Part shown: in pieces, positions 8,474 through 18,498 of the stretch
Numbering within the stretch: position 1 is the first letter of the stretch
Layout: every line of letters begins with the position of its first letter
DNA from: BAIKAL-G1 sp943369525
Lineage (GTDB): Bacteria > Cyanobacteriota > Cyanobacteriia > PCC-6307 > Cyanobiaceae
Direction: 5' to 3'
Assembly: GCA_943369525.1 (NCBI GenBank)
Contig: CALRNL020000001.1
Span: 1 to 64,000 of the forward strand
Length of the DNA stretch: 64,000 nucleotides
Position numbers and translations under genes: made by a program
The notes under the pieces: generated by a model
The model's input: the letters and a program-made list of their open reading frames with translations, nothing else
The model's database searches: none
What the model was told of the DNA's origin: nothing

Positions 8474-11400
8474 CTAGCTCTGTTTATCTCGCAGGCCGGC
8501 CAGAACTTTGAGTAGTTTTTGGGTTTCTGCTTCTGCATTTTCAAACCAATCAGTTGACCAAATCCTATGGATTTGCCAACCTTTGTCCTCAAGCACAGAT
8601 TGCCGATATTTGTCCCTGTCTCGCGCCGCTCGAGCAGAGTGATAGGTAGCGCCATCGCACTCTACCCCCAGCAAATATGTTTCAGGCTTTCTCGGATGGC
8701 GAATCGCTAAATCAATGAAATATTTCGCTACCCCCACCTGGCAATCAACCTTATAGCCATGTTTCTGAATGGCTTCGGCAACTACAATCTCAAAAGGGCT
8801 GTCAGGTTCACGGCCTGAAGGCCGTCCCCATTCAAGCATCTTAGTTTCAACAAACTTGAGATAGTCGCGAAATGCTTTTGTCCCCGTGCTATATGAATTA
8901 TCGATATTTAGTTGTTCGTATTTGATAGACGTGATCAATTCGATTGCGTATTTGGCACGAGTAAACAAGACATTCAGACGCCTCTGGCCGCCTTCCTTGC
9001 TAATCGGGCCAAAATTCATACCCACAGGCCCACCTGGTTCTGTTGGGCCATAGGTTGTGGAAATCACAACTGTGTCTCTTTCATCGCCCTGTACCTTCTC
9101 CAGTGACTTAACAAATAGCCCTTCTCCGGTATCCTTAATATCGAGTCGACGACGCAGCTCGTCGTGGTAGTGAGCGCGTTTTTCAAGCTCGTAATCAATT
9201 TCGGAAGACTGTGCTTCGTTCATCGCAACCACTCCAAGGCTGCGGTCGGGGTAACGCGTAAGTTGCTCAAGTACAACATCACATACAACCGTTACTTCTG
9301 GCAAATTGACACCCTTGGAATAGTTTGGATTAATCACTTCATGTCGATGCACTGCGAAGTCACGATCACAGGATGGAAATATCGTTAGGTCATCATTGTA
9401 AAACTTCTTATTTGAGAAGGCGATTAGGCTTCCATGGCGCGATCGATAATGCCACTTCAGTCGACGAACAGGCTTGAAAGCCTTCGTGCACAAATCGAGG
9501 ATAGACTCTTCGTCGAGCGCTTCATTGTCGACTTCATCGTCTGTTTGGTCATCCTCGCTCGCATCAGTGCGCCGGAAAAATGATGTAGGAGGCAACTGCT
9601 TGGGATCACCGACGACAACACATTGGCGGGCACGACTAATCAGTCCTAAAGCACGTTCAGGCGGCATCTGGGATGCCTCATCCACGATAACAAGATCAAA
9701 TTGGGTTGTTCCTTCTCGTGGAACCAATGAAGCCAGGGTTCCTGGAGAAACCATCCAACACGGTTTGAGTCCACGTAAAGATGATCCAGAGAATTGGAAA
9801 AGATGGCGCAATGGTCGATGGCCCTTTTGCTTAACAATTTCGTTTTTGATTAGCGCCATCTCGGTGAAGTCGCGCTTGAGCCCTTTATTCACACCTTGCG
9901 GAAGGTCGTTGGGATCACGGTGAATCGCTGCTATTACTGCCGCACGATCCAACTTGCGGAGTTCTTCTTCCATGCTCTGGAACCGCTCTCTCCGAGCCAC
10001 TTGTTCATGGCTGCGCAGTTGCTGCAACTCGGGAATTGCCCAACCCATTTGCCTGAGTTGGCTGCGAACTAGCGTCCAGCGATAAAGAAGACTCCAATGC
10101 TCGCCGTTAACTGCAGAAGCGAGAAGTTCTTCGGCTAATGACCGAGTACCATCAGCAGGTAATTGTTCCAACACCTGACGGCATTTCACCCAAGTGGGGA
10201 AGTGGTCATGGCTGGCGTCCACCGCTTCCAACCACTCCTGGAGAAGCTGGGCCTTCACATCAGTGATTCGTGATGTACCCTCATCGCCGATCAGAGTTGG
10301 TTGGGGTTCAGCGGTTGCAAGGAACCGTTGGGCAGCGGTTGCTTCTTCTTCAAGAGCATGGCGCAAATTTATGGCTAGCTCTCGTCGCCCAGCGATGAAT
10401 GCGGCGGCGCCTGGCTTGAGGCAGCTATCTTCCACATCCGCTGGCAGGCCGGCCTTTCGAACGTCAACGATCCAGCTCATCACTTGACGCAATTGCTCCG
10501 GCGGTGCGCCAGCCACCTCCTGGCCTACCTTCTGCTGGAAGCTGGCTAGTGCCTGGATGACTTCTTCACGTCGGCGATGTGCAATGACCAAGTCAATCGG
10601 CAATTGCAGCAAATCCGCTAACGAAGCCTCCGGGGCGAGACCAGCCTCTTGCCATTGCTGCAGCAAGGTCTGGTACTCCTTCGCCGCAACTTGAATGTCC
10701 TGTGCTAACAGACGCAATGAACGTTGATTGGCATCAGCGGGCATCAAATCGGTTTGCGCCATCAGCTCCTGAACCAGTGGGTCAAGCTGGTGTTGCAGGG
10801 TGAGTAGAGCCTGGCCTAATGCGGCCTGGTCAGTATCCATCAAGGCGGTAGCTTGAGCGCCGAGTCCGGAACTAGTCACAAGCTTCCTGAAGTGTTCTGC
10901 CGCCGAAAGCACGGTGTCGATTTGATCAACAACCAGGCCACCTGCTAACAGAGTGTCCAACTCTTGTTGCGGAAATTCCTCAATGCGTTGAGTACTGCTC
11001 TGCACTTGCCGCAGCCAGCTCACCATCGCCTCCCCTTCGCCAAGACCTGCGGCTCTTGCCCAACAGGCCACCGGCTCCACTTCAGCCAATAAGCACTGGT
11101 CTTGGCGTCGTTCCTTGAGGCTGTCCTGCAGGGAGTTCAGGTTATGACCTAGAACAGACGCTGGCCACACGCCGTGTCCAGCCAGCGCTTGCAAAGTCCT
11201 TTCCACACCTTGCTCATAAGCCGACAGTGCGGCCTGTAATTTTGCAGCCGGTGTCTCCCACAACCAACTCCCCCAGAACGGACCATGGCTTGAGGTTTCA
11301 AGAACCCGCTTAAGCGATTGCAATTGATCGACCACCGGGAGCAGCCGTTCAGAGGGCAACTCCAGCGAGAACATGCGTCGTTGCCAGCCAGTTCCGAAGG

Positions 11401-14400
11401 CCTCGCGGAGCTCTACCACTTTGGCCACGTTACGCAATGCTTCTGCACGATCCTGTGCGTTAAATGCTCCGATTTCGCGAGCCAACATCACTGCGCGACT
11501 TTTAGTCCTCGAGATCCGGTTAACCAACCTCTGCAACGGGGCCTTCTCCTCCAGTAGGTTTGCTGCCTCACGCAATTCACTGGCGCTGTGCCCCGTAGGC
11601 ACCATCAGGCCCGACTGATCCAGGGCCTGTTCCCGTCGCTTGAGGTCTCGTTCACCATCCAATGCCAAGCGTATTGCATTCAGGTCGATGGACCAAAAGG
11701 AGCTGGATCGAAGGTCAATCGCATCTTCGTCTAAGGCCAAAACTAAGCGCAACAGCTCGGTCGCAGCCAGCAATTGTCCCAGGCTGGCGGCCTCCAGAAG
11801 CTGGCTGGGCAGACAGACGGTCAGACACGAAGAAGACTGTTGAAATAATGTCTCGGCCTCATCGATCTGTTCTATCAACCGCTGAGCAGCATTGGCTTGT
11901 GCCAGAAAAGCCCCGAGCCCACGGTCGCAGCACAGCTGAAGTTGCTCTAGTGATTGATCGAAGTTGACCTCTTTAGGCTGCTGAACGGCTGCTTGATCCA
12001 GACAGAGATGGGTGCGCAGATTTTGCAGTATTGTGTACTCGTGAAGCAGACCGCGGGCCTGCTTAGGATCTGCATGCCAGATTGCTTGGCTGCGCTGACT
12101 CAAGACCCAATCCGGTTGTGCGCTGAGGTGCTCCACGAGCGGCAACAGTGCTTTCAGGCTTGATGGACTGAATCCTGCGAGCGGTAGTCCTGTGGTGGAC
12201 ATATCCAGCAGTACCTGGAGGCCCTCCGCTGTTTTTGCTGCTTTTTTGAGCCGTTGCCGTAACTGCTCACGTTCTAGCTGTTCGTGAGGGATGGCTATAC
12301 TGCCAAGCCGCCACTGGCTCAGGGCGGATACCAAAGCCTGAGTGCCTTCGACCTCGGGCAATGGATCAGGCTTGCTAACAAAGCGTCGGGCCACGACGAT
12401 CTCTAATTCGCTCTTCGATTGGATGGCATCAAGCAAGACCTGGGCCATACCGGCGCTGGCAGGCGATACCAGGAGAGGAAGCAGAGCTTCACCATCCGCT
12501 GAAAGAGGATTTGGCAAGTGAGAGGCTAATTCGACAGCCTCATGAGAGCGCAAGCGCAGCTGCTCCAGTGAGAGGTCATCGCATGGGCTGAACTTGTGGA
12601 GCTCTGCTTCGATCGCCCGCAGGGATGCCGCCCACTGAGCGGCTTGTTCCAGCACTTTTTTACGGTTTAAAGCCTCTTCAGGAAGAACCCCCAGGGGGCG
12701 AAAACTAAACTCAAGTTGGTCTCGGTCCAGGCCCTCCAGCAACCCAGCCAGATTATCAAGGAGCTGACTGTTGCTATCGATGAGTTGCTTGCTGTTGGAG
12801 CAGGCATCGGTGATCTCAATCTCGAATGGGGTCGGATCCACAGAGGCGGCAGTTAGCTCAGAGCGCATCTGCTGCTCTTGCCAAAGCAAATCGTGCTGAC
12901 TTTTCCTCTCGTCGCCGTAGGGCTGGTTGAGGAGTGAAGCAAAATGATTTAGCCCTTGTTTTAACTCGGTAAACTCCTTATACACGCCATCTCGGTGAGG
13001 GCGAGGCGGTGCGGCTAAATCAATTCGTTCCGCCAGTTCGTCGTAGATCTGCTTCTTGTTGGCTTTGTCGGACTCGATCCGTAGACAATAGGGCTTCAGT
13101 CCAGCCTCAGACAGGCGGTGGTACACAACATCCAGTGCTACCTTCTTCTCAGCCACAAAGAGAACACGCTTGCCTGCATACAGTGCATTGGCAATAATAT
13201 TCGTAATCGTCTGACTCTTTCCCGTACCAGGCGGACCCTCGATCACCATAGAACGACCGGCCATTACATCCGCCACTGCGGCAAACTGACTTGCATCGGC
13301 CTGCGCGATCAAGACCGGTACGCGATTGGCAATTTCGGGTAGGTCAACATTCAGATCTGCCGCCACAACAGGAGAATTGTCGACCTGCTCGTCTCCGCCC
13401 ACTTCTGCAGACAACAGCTGCTTAACCATTGAGGATGATGCGATATCTTCTGGCATTAGATCCTCGTAAAGCTCAAGTCCTCCGAAATTAAATAGTGCCA
13501 GGTTAAGATAATTTTCAATCCCCCAATCGGGCAAGCCTGATAAGCATTCGGCAACTTGCTTGAGGTAGGGCTCGAGCCGGAATGGGTCAGCCAATAGATT
13601 CGGCATTGGCAAATCAATTCCGAAATCACTACGTAGTCGCTCTTTAAGGGTGACATTGGGTTCAGGCGTCTCATCTAATGCGCTGATATTGAAAGTTTTG
13701 ATTCCCCCGCTGCCTGTCGTTTTAGTTATTTCAACTGGGAGTAAAATTAGGGGTGCATGAAGCTGCTTTTCCTTTTCCTTCCATCGCAAGCATCCAAAGG
13801 CTAGGTATAATATGTTGTTGCCAGTCTCCTCGATAGAGCTTTGAGCCTGCTTGCGAATAGTCTCGGCAATTTTCTCCATCCGCACCTCCAGCTGAATAAC
13901 CTGCAGAGCCCCTTTGTCTGACCCGGATTCGCTTTCAAGAACCAGTGAGTAAGAAGGGTTGATCCCCTGCTTCTCCGCCCAGGCTGCCAGATGCCTGCTT
14001 GATTTAGCATTCCTGAGTTTTGCTTCCAGTGATTCTGTTACAGACGTTCTGATCCCATCATCAGCCTGGATAAGTGCAAACTGTGTGGCTTCATCGTCAC
14101 TACCGCCCCGAAGGTTCTGTGGATTAAGAGGATCTTCTTCTTTGGATTGTTCCGGGGCTGGCTCAACAGCAACATCGTCTACATCGAGATGATGCCCCTT
14201 CGGAAATTCCGGTAAAGCTCTGATGCTGTATTGGCGACCGGAAATTAATCCATCTAGGACTGCTTGGGGGTTGCAATCGACAAATCGGAGCAGTCGCAAG
14301 GACTTTTGCTTTGAGAACTTGAGGTCAAGCAGGCTGTTGCGCCAAGTCGATAGTTCTAGCAGCTTCTTGCGAAACCGTTCTAGAGTTGGTAAAACGTGTG

Positions 14401-14428
14401 AAAATTCGTCAACTGTGGTAATGGTCAT
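8474..14428 (-). CDS. giant DUF4011 / SF1 helicase / Vsr-like endonuclease protein (Hhe-like defence protein)
   Basis: The protein has about 1984 residues. The N-terminus (LLELSTWRNSLLDLKFSKQK) matches the DUF4011 entry motif. A Walker A (EGPPGTGKSQTITNIIANAL) lies near residue 396. A very long helical region follows, before the Walker B (VIVDEASQMPPERAL, about 1580) and GDPKQLPPTSFFR (about 1606). Motifs EKVQGDERDTVVIS and RRLNVLFTRAKYAIEL complete an SF1/AAA_12 helicase. The last 110 residues carry a DUF559/Vsr-type PD-(D/E)XK fold (FIDLAIRHP, LGVECDGATYH, then WQIHRIWSTDWF). DUF4011-helicase-Vsr is, from memory, the architecture of the antiphage gene hhe. ATG 14428 was chosen because family members begin close to the LLELS motif; TTG 14482 is in frame. 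No partner gene lies beside it. Confidence 0.85.
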   Translation of the reverse strand: MTITTVDEFSHVLPTLERFRKKLLELSTWRNSLLDLKFSKQKSLRLLRFVDCNPQAVLDGLISGRQYSIRALPEFPKGHHLDVDDVAVEPAPEQSKEEDPLNPQNLRGGSDDEATQFALIQADDGIRTSVTESLEAKLRNAKSSRHLAAWAEKQGINPSYSLVLESESGSDKGALQVIQLEVRMEKIAETIRKQAQSSIEETGNNILYLAFGCLRWKEKEKQLHAPLILLPVEITKTTGSGGIKTFNISALDETPEPNVTLKERLRSDFGIDLPMPNLLADPFRLEPYLKQVAECLSGLPDWGIENYLNLALFNFGGLELYEDLMPEDIASSSMVKQLLSAEVGGDEQVDNSPVVAADLNVDLPEIANRVPVLIAQADASQFAAVADVMAGRSMVIEGPPGTGKSQTITNIIANALYAGKRVLFVAEKKVALDVVYHRLSEAGLKPYCLRIESDKANKKQIYDELAERIDLAAPPRPHRDGVYKEFTELKQGLNHFASLLNQPYGDERKSQHDLLWQEQQMRSELTAASVDPTPFEIEITDACSNSKQLIDSNSQLLDNLAGLLEGLDRDQLEFSFRPLGVLPEEALNRKKVLEQAAQWAASLRAIEAELHKFSPCDDLSLEQLRLRSHEAVELASHLPNPLSADGEALLPLLVSPASAGMAQVLLDAIQSKSELEIVVARRFVSKPDPLPEVEGTQALVSALSQWRLGSIAIPHEQLEREQLRQRLKKAAKTAEGLQVLLDMSTTGLPLAGFSPSSLKALLPLVEHLSAQPDWVLSQRSQAIWHADPKQARGLLHEYTILQNLRTHLCLDQAAVQQPKEVNFDQSLEQLQLCCDRGLGAFLAQANAAQRLIEQIDEAETLFQQSSSCLTVCLPSQLLEAASLGQLLAATELLRLVLALDEDAIDLRSSSFWSIDLNAIRLALDGERDLKRREQALDQSGLMVPTGHSASELREAANLLEEKAPLQRLVNRISRTKSRAVMLAREIGAFNAQDRAEALRNVAKVVELREAFGTGWQRRMFSLELPSERLLPVVDQLQSLKRVLETSSHGPFWGSWLWETPAAKLQAALSAYEQGVERTLQALAGHGVWPASVLGHNLNSLQDSLKERRQDQCLLAEVEPVACWARAAGLGEGEAMVSWLRQVQSSTQRIEEFPQQELDTLLAGGLVVDQIDTVLSAAEHFRKLVTSSGLGAQATALMDTDQAALGQALLTLQHQLDPLVQELMAQTDLMPADANQRSLRLLAQDIQVAAKEYQTLLQQWQEAGLAPEASLADLLQLPIDLVIAHRRREEVIQALASFQQKVGQEVAGAPPEQLRQVMSWIVDVRKAGLPADVEDSCLKPGAAAFIAGRRELAINLRHALEEEATAAQRFLATAEPQPTLIGDEGTSRITDVKAQLLQEWLEAVDASHDHFPTWVKCRQVLEQLPADGTRSLAEELLASAVNGEHWSLLYRWTLVRSQLRQMGWAIPELQQLRSHEQVARRERFQSMEEELRKLDRAAVIAAIHRDPNDLPQGVNKGLKRDFTEMALIKNEIVKQKGHRPLRHLFQFSGSSLRGLKPCWMVSPGTLASLVPREGTTQFDLVIVDEASQMPPERALGLISRARQCVVVGDPKQLPPTSFFRRTDASEDDQTDDEVDNEALDEESILDLCTKAFKPVRRLKWHYRSRHGSLIAFSNKKFYNDDLTIFPSCDRDFAVHRHEVINPNYSKGVNLPEVTVVCDVVLEQLTRYPDRSLGVVAMNEAQSSEIDYELEKRAHYHDELRRRLDIKDTGEGLFVKSLEKVQGDERDTVVISTTYGPTEPGGPVGMNFGPISKEGGQRRLNVLFTRAKYAIELITSIKYEQLNIDNSYSTGTKAFRDYLKFVETKMLEWGRPSGREPDSPFEIVVAEAIQKHGYKVDCQVGVAKYFIDLAIRHPRKPETYLLGVECDGATYHSARAARDRDKYRQSVLEDKGWQIHRIWSTDWFENAEAETQKLLKVLAGLRDKQS

Positions 14429-15094
14429 AGCTGCGTGAGGTGGCCTCGAGGCTTGTGCTTGACTTATTTCTACACCGATCAAGGAGGACCTGGGGGCTGG
14501 TCATAAACTCGCGGACAACTTATGCACGTTGTGCATATGACCTATGAGCGTTTCCTGAGAGGTGGTTGGTCTAAGCCTTAACCCTAGCAGGCCTGATGCA
14601 ATAGAGCCACCTGGAAAGGCTAAAAACTCAGAGATTTTTAAAATTTAATTCGAGGGCATTTGATTGCATCCTGTTTCCTAGTAAATTTTGCAAACTTTTG
14701 ATGGCGTGAGTCAGGGCGGCGATGCCCCCGGTGACCGACAAGGTCCCTTGCAGCCGTAAGGCCTTGATCGCCAGGTCTCGCAGACAAGCTTGTCGAACTT
14801 GGCCAAAATTTGTTTGCGGCCGGCAAGCGCCTAAGGCTGGGTTCAAAGCAGCAGTATCTCCTGGTATCGCTCATAAGAACTGACGAAGAAAAAGGGGGGC
14901 ACGTCAAATATACTTCCCAGCGGTTTCATCGTGTCCAATATGTTTTCCGAATTTGATGACTCTGATTCGCTAGTGGTTCATGGCTGTAGTTGATGCTGGT
15001 ACTAACCTCTAGGTCGAGCAAAGAGTTCCCACGGCCTTCTCTGATGGCTTTATCTTGGAAGTTACGACAGGCGGGCGCAACAGAGGGGTGTCTA
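14429..15094. other. intergenic stretch with a possible decayed ORF
   Basis: This holds the promoter side of the helicase gene. A minus-strand frame at about 14628-14846 contains LRDLAIKALRLQGTLSVTGG and IKSLQNLLGNRMQSNALE. It looks like the end of a decayed protein, possibly a transposase remnant, but I cannot assign a family. Nothing else is recognisable. Confidence 0.3.
14521..14537. promoter_or_regulatory. perfect inverted repeat upstream of the giant helicase gene
   Basis: TATGCAC-GTT-GTGCATA is a perfect 7+7 inverted repeat with a 3-base spacer, centred about 100 bases upstream of the chosen start codon. The size fits the operator of a dimeric regulator. No dedicated regulator gene is adjacent. 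Confidence 0.4.
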
Positions 15095-15568
15095 TCAATA
15101 AAACATGTAGTTTATTTGATCTTGTTGGTTCTTGTCTAAGTGGTGACTGATTTTGTGTGAAATTGCAAAGCAGGCATCAAGAACCTTTTTTTCTTCCTCC
15201 AAAAATTCAGGATGCCACCTTAGGGTTTTCTGCAAACTTGCAAGGTGTTGACATGCGCCAACCAAATACTCCAAGGTGTCCTTATCGTATTTTACTGCAG
15301 GGGTAACAGGCGGCTTTTGATCAGATTCAATAATTGAATCCGTTGTGTTATCTCTTTTGCCAGTCACATTTATCACGGGCGTAATGCTAATACCACCATC
15401 CCTTCTGTCGTGGGCAACAAAAATCCAAGTCTCTCCAAGATGGCTAGGATGATAGTAGGTGCCCTTGAAGGTGGCGATTTCGTCGTCTATTTCGAAATCA
15501 GTAATCTCGTCTATGCCGCAAGTGAGGCAAGCATGGGTGACACCAGAGAGGCAGGGGCCGTTGGACAT
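15095..15568 (-). CDS. hypothetical protein with N-terminal cysteines
   Basis: The protein has 157 residues and begins MSNGPCLSGVTHACLTCGID, with three cysteines in the first 17 residues. A beta-rich part follows (IATFKGTYYHPSHLGETWIF), and the C-terminal half is helical. I recognise no family. Composition is AT-rich relative to the downstream cassette, which suggests acquisition. The gene is monocistronic on the minus strand. Confidence 0.55.
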   Translation of the reverse strand: MSNGPCLSGVTHACLTCGIDEITDFEIDDEIATFKGTYYHPSHLGETWIFVAHDRRDGGISITPVINVTGKRDNTTDSIIESDQKPPVTPAVKYDKDTLEYLVGACQHLASLQKTLRWHPEFLEEEKKVLDACFAISHKISHHLDKNQQDQINYMFY

Positions 15569-15810
15569 CCTGGATGGCTCCGTTATTTAGGACTGGATTT
15601 TTACCATTGTCGCGCGCGACAGCCTATGTCAACACTTTCTTTGTATTCATTTAATGCGCTAGTACCATGAATAGCTGGTGAATGGATATTGCATTTCCAT
15701 GCTATTTTCTGAATTCACTTCGCTTTTGGTTTAAGCAGCGGCTCTCTAAACATGGCAACCCATGGCAACTTGTGGGGCCATATCCGGCTTAGGGCGAATC
15801 GAACACGCCC

Positions 15811-16065
15811 TTAGCCGCGGACCTTGCAGTAGCCAGCCCCGGCATAGGAGCTACCGCCAGGACAGGTATTGCCATTCCCAGCAGGGAAGTACTGGCTGCT
15901 GCCGCGAACCTTGCAGTAGCCCGCACCGGCGTAGCTGGTGCCGCCTGGGCAGGTGTTGCCGTTCTGGGCGGGGATCATCAGCGGATTGGCCTGCGCCAAA
16001 AGCATTGCGGTGCCAAGGGAAGCAAGGGAGGTAACCAAGGAAGGCAGGGGAGCGACTGGGGCCAC
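15811..16065 (-). CDS. small secreted protein with two Cys-Gly repeats
   Basis: The protein has 84 residues. A hydrophobic N-terminus ending in LLAQA looks like a signal peptide. The mature part has two near-identical units, NGNTCPGGTSYAGAGYCKVR and NGNTCPGGSSYAGAGYCKVR, each with two cysteines. It follows the same design as the protein at 5554-5892: signal peptide, then repeated 12-20 residue Cys loops. The apparent start is GTG 16065, 50 bases from the divergent MerR-type gene. Function is unknown. Confidence 0.6.
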   Translation of the reverse strand: MAPVAPLPSLVTSLASLGTAMLLAQANPLMIPAQNGNTCPGGTSYAGAGYCKVRGSSQYFPAGNGNTCPGGSSYAGAGYCKVRG

Positions 16066-16114
16066 CCTAGCCCATACGTTGACAGTTGCGGTGCAAGCGT
16101 GCCATCATTTGGCC

Positions 16115-16783
16115 ATGGCGCAGCCCCCTCCCATCTCTGCCTCCGCTGATCCAAGCGCTTCTGAGGTCCTATATGGCCTTGAGCAGCTTCTGGCCATCGC
16201 TGGTGAGCAGCTGGGGGAGGAGATCAGCTCGCGCACGGTCCGTCTCTATGCCACCGAGGGTCTGATCGATCGACCCGGCAAGGACGGCCGCCGCGCGGTC
16301 TACGGGCAACGGCACTTGCTGCAACTGCTTTTGATCCGCTCCCTGGCCCGGCGCGGATTGAGCCTCTCGGCGATTGCGCCCCATGTGGCCTCCAGTGATC
16401 AGGAGCTGGAGCAGCAGTTACAGCAACTGGACGACGCCTCCCTCGGCTTCGCTCCGCCAAGCACCCCAACCACCAACGACGCCCTCACTTACCTGCGGAG
16501 ACTTCAATCCCAATCCGGTACGGACGTTCAGGCCGACACCCCGCCCTCCTTGCTGCCGCTGCTCGGCTCACCCTTGAGCAGCCGCTCTCCCTCCTTGCGG
16601 GCCGCGCGCATGGCCAGCCGTAGCAGTGCCTCCTCGAGCCGGTGGCATCGCTTTTCACTGGCACCTGGTGTGGAGCTCCACCTGAGTGAATCCGCCTCCA
16701 TCCCGCCGCCTGGATCCCGGCGGGAGGCCTGGCTGCAGCGTCTGATCGATCGCCTGCGCGAACAGCTCGATCATCCGGATTAA
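16115..16783 (+). CDS. MerR-family transcriptional regulator
   Basis: The protein has 222 residues. An N-terminal MerR helix-turn-helix is clear: ISSRTVRLYATEGLIDRPGK, then GRRAVYGQRHLLQLLLIRSL and the second-helix segment GLSLSAIA. The following 120 residues are Ser/Pro-rich without a cysteine cluster or known ligand domain, so it is not a metal-binding MerR. It starts the cassette VWA, small protein, phosphatase and ADP-ribosylglycohydrolase and probably regulates it. ATG 16115 was chosen because upstream in-frame sequence lies within the divergent gene's promoter region. Confidence 0.8.
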   Translation: MAQPPPISASADPSASEVLYGLEQLLAIAGEQLGEEISSRTVRLYATEGLIDRPGKDGRRAVYGQRHLLQLLLIRSLARRGLSLSAIAPHVASSDQELEQQLQQLDDASLGFAPPSTPTTNDALTYLRRLQSQSGTDVQADTPPSLLPLLGSPLSSRSPSLRAARMASRSSASSSRWHRFSLAPGVELHLSESASIPPPGSRREAWLQRLIDRLREQLDHPD

Positions 16784-16839
16784 TGCCCTCCCGGCACTGA
16801 CCCCCCGCGAACCCTCTGACCCTTCGTTTCTAGACAACC

Positions 16840-18105
16840 ATGCAACCACTCCTGCACGTCCGCTCCCTACGGCCGGCGGTGGCAGCCGATGGCGCCACCA
16901 CGCTTGATCTGCTGATCACCATTGCCGCTCTCGACATTGCGCCAGAGTTGGCAGCGCGTCCGCGGCCGCCCCTGAACCTGGCACTGGTCATTGACCGCTC
17001 GGGCTCCATGAGCGGGCAAAAGCTCAGCTATGCCCGCAAGGCAGCGCGCTTCCTGGCCGGTGAACTCACTGAGCGCGATCGACTAGCGATCGTGACCTTT
17101 GACGATGAGGTGGAGGTGCTGGTGCCCTCCCAGCCGGTGCGCAATCCCCAGCTGTTGATCAGCGCGATCAACACGATCCATAGCGGCGGGGGAACGGCCT
17201 TGTTCGATGGCTGGCTTGCTGGCGCGATGCAGGTGGCGAACCACCTCGATGCAGGGGCCATGAACCGGGTGCTGCTGCTTTCCGATGGCCAGGCCAATGT
17301 GGGCGTCGTTGACAGCACCGAGATCGCAAGCAAAGTGGCTGGCCTCAGTCAGCGGGGCATCAGCACCAGTGCCTTTGGCTTAGGCAGCGGCTTTGACGAA
17401 GACTTGATGGGTGCGATGGCCGGCGCGGGCGACGGCAGCCTGGCCCAGATTGAAAGTCCGGCTCAGCTGGCCGATCTCTACGTCAGCGAGCTGGATGGCC
17501 TGGTCCGTACGCTCGGCAAGAAGGTGAGCCTGGGTATCCGCGCCAAGCGCGATGTTCAACTGCTTGATGTGATCAATGATTTTAAGCTCAGCAGTGCTGG
17601 CAATTGGCAGCTGCCTAACCTGCGCTACGGCCAGGAGTTGACGATTGCAGCCCGCTTTAAGCTGCCCCCCTGGCAGCCCAACCGCGAGATTGTCAGTCTA
17701 CGTTTGGCCTGGAATCAGACGGGAGGCAAGGAGCGTCTCTCGTTTGTAGAGCACATCACCCTGCCAGTCATGGCTGCGGTGGATCTGGAGGGCATGGAAC
17801 CAGATCTAGTGGTGATCGAGCAGTTCGAGTTGCTGCTGGCCAACCGGGAGCGCTGCCGCGCCATCGAAGAACTTGATCGCGGCAACCTGCGGGCTGCAAG
17901 GGCGCTTCTAGAAGCGATCGATCAGCGTCTGTCGCTGTTGCCTCAGACAGAGGCGATTCAACGGGAGCGGCTCCTCCTAGAGGAGAAAAAGGCGTTGCTG
18001 GATCAGGACCTCAATCTCAGCCGTAAGCGGCTGCGGCGTGAGTCGCTGCGCAGTTCGATGAGTGTCTGGGAACCAGACACCGATACCAATGAGGGGGTTT
18101 TGTGA
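16840..18105 (+). CDS. VWA-domain protein (intact MIDAS)
   Basis: The protein has 421 residues. A von Willebrand A domain occupies about residues 45-215 with a complete metal-ion-dependent adhesion site: DRSGS (52-56), Thr 119 in GGGTALFDG, and Asp 149 in LLLSDGQANVG. A beta-rich region follows and then a helical, charged C-terminus (residues 310-421). There is no signal peptide, so it is cytoplasmic. In bacteria such proteins often act with ATPases, kinases or phosphatases in stress signalling. It lies 56 bases after the MerR gene, and its stop overlaps the next start. Confidence 0.85.
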   Translation: MQPLLHVRSLRPAVAADGATTLDLLITIAALDIAPELAARPRPPLNLALVIDRSGSMSGQKLSYARKAARFLAGELTERDRLAIVTFDDEVEVLVPSQPVRNPQLLISAINTIHSGGGTALFDGWLAGAMQVANHLDAGAMNRVLLLSDGQANVGVVDSTEIASKVAGLSQRGISTSAFGLGSGFDEDLMGAMAGAGDGSLAQIESPAQLADLYVSELDGLVRTLGKKVSLGIRAKRDVQLLDVINDFKLSSAGNWQLPNLRYGQELTIAARFKLPPWQPNREIVSLRLAWNQTGGKERLSFVEHITLPVMAAVDLEGMEPDLVVIEQFELLLANRERCRAIEELDRGNLRAARALLEAIDQRLSLLPQTEAIQRERLLLEEKKALLDQDLNLSRKRLRRESLRSSMSVWEPDTDTNEGVL

Positions 18106-18410
18106 TGAAAACGATTCGTAACTCGGCACTAAAGATTGACAAGATTCCGGATCCTGATATTTACAGATATGGTTGCGACTGGGTCAAATTTGCTCCCACT
18201 ATCAACGGCTATGAAGTGGCTGGAAGTATCGAAGAATGTGCCCGACTGTCTAATGATGGGCAGGCGAATACATTGACAGAACTACGCTGCGCCTTGTTTT
18301 TCATGTCTAGAGCTGAACGACATTCGGGTTGTGACTTTTCTGGGTCCACAGAACTCCACACCTTGCTGCGCAAGATTCGAGCCAAGGTGCTCGCCCGCGA
18401 GTTTGATTGA
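18105..18410 (+). CDS. small protein of the VWA/phosphatase cassette
   Basis: The protein has 101 residues; its ATG overlaps the VWA stop codon by one base (TGATG), and a GTG at 18102 is also possible. Features are WVKFAPTINGYEVAGSIEEC in the middle and a helical C-terminal half. No domain is recognised. The coupling to the VWA gene indicates a functional link. Composition is AT-richer than the VWA gene. Confidence 0.6.
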   Translation: MKTIRNSALKIDKIPDPDIYRYGCDWVKFAPTINGYEVAGSIEECARLSNDGQANTLTELRCALFFMSRAERHSGCDFSGSTELHTLLRKIRAKVLAREFD

Positions 18411-18498
18411 CACTCAAAGAAGAGGAAGCTCCAATTATCTGGAGGATCATAGGAGAAATCGACTGAATTACAACAACTTTACCATTGAGGACAAACAA

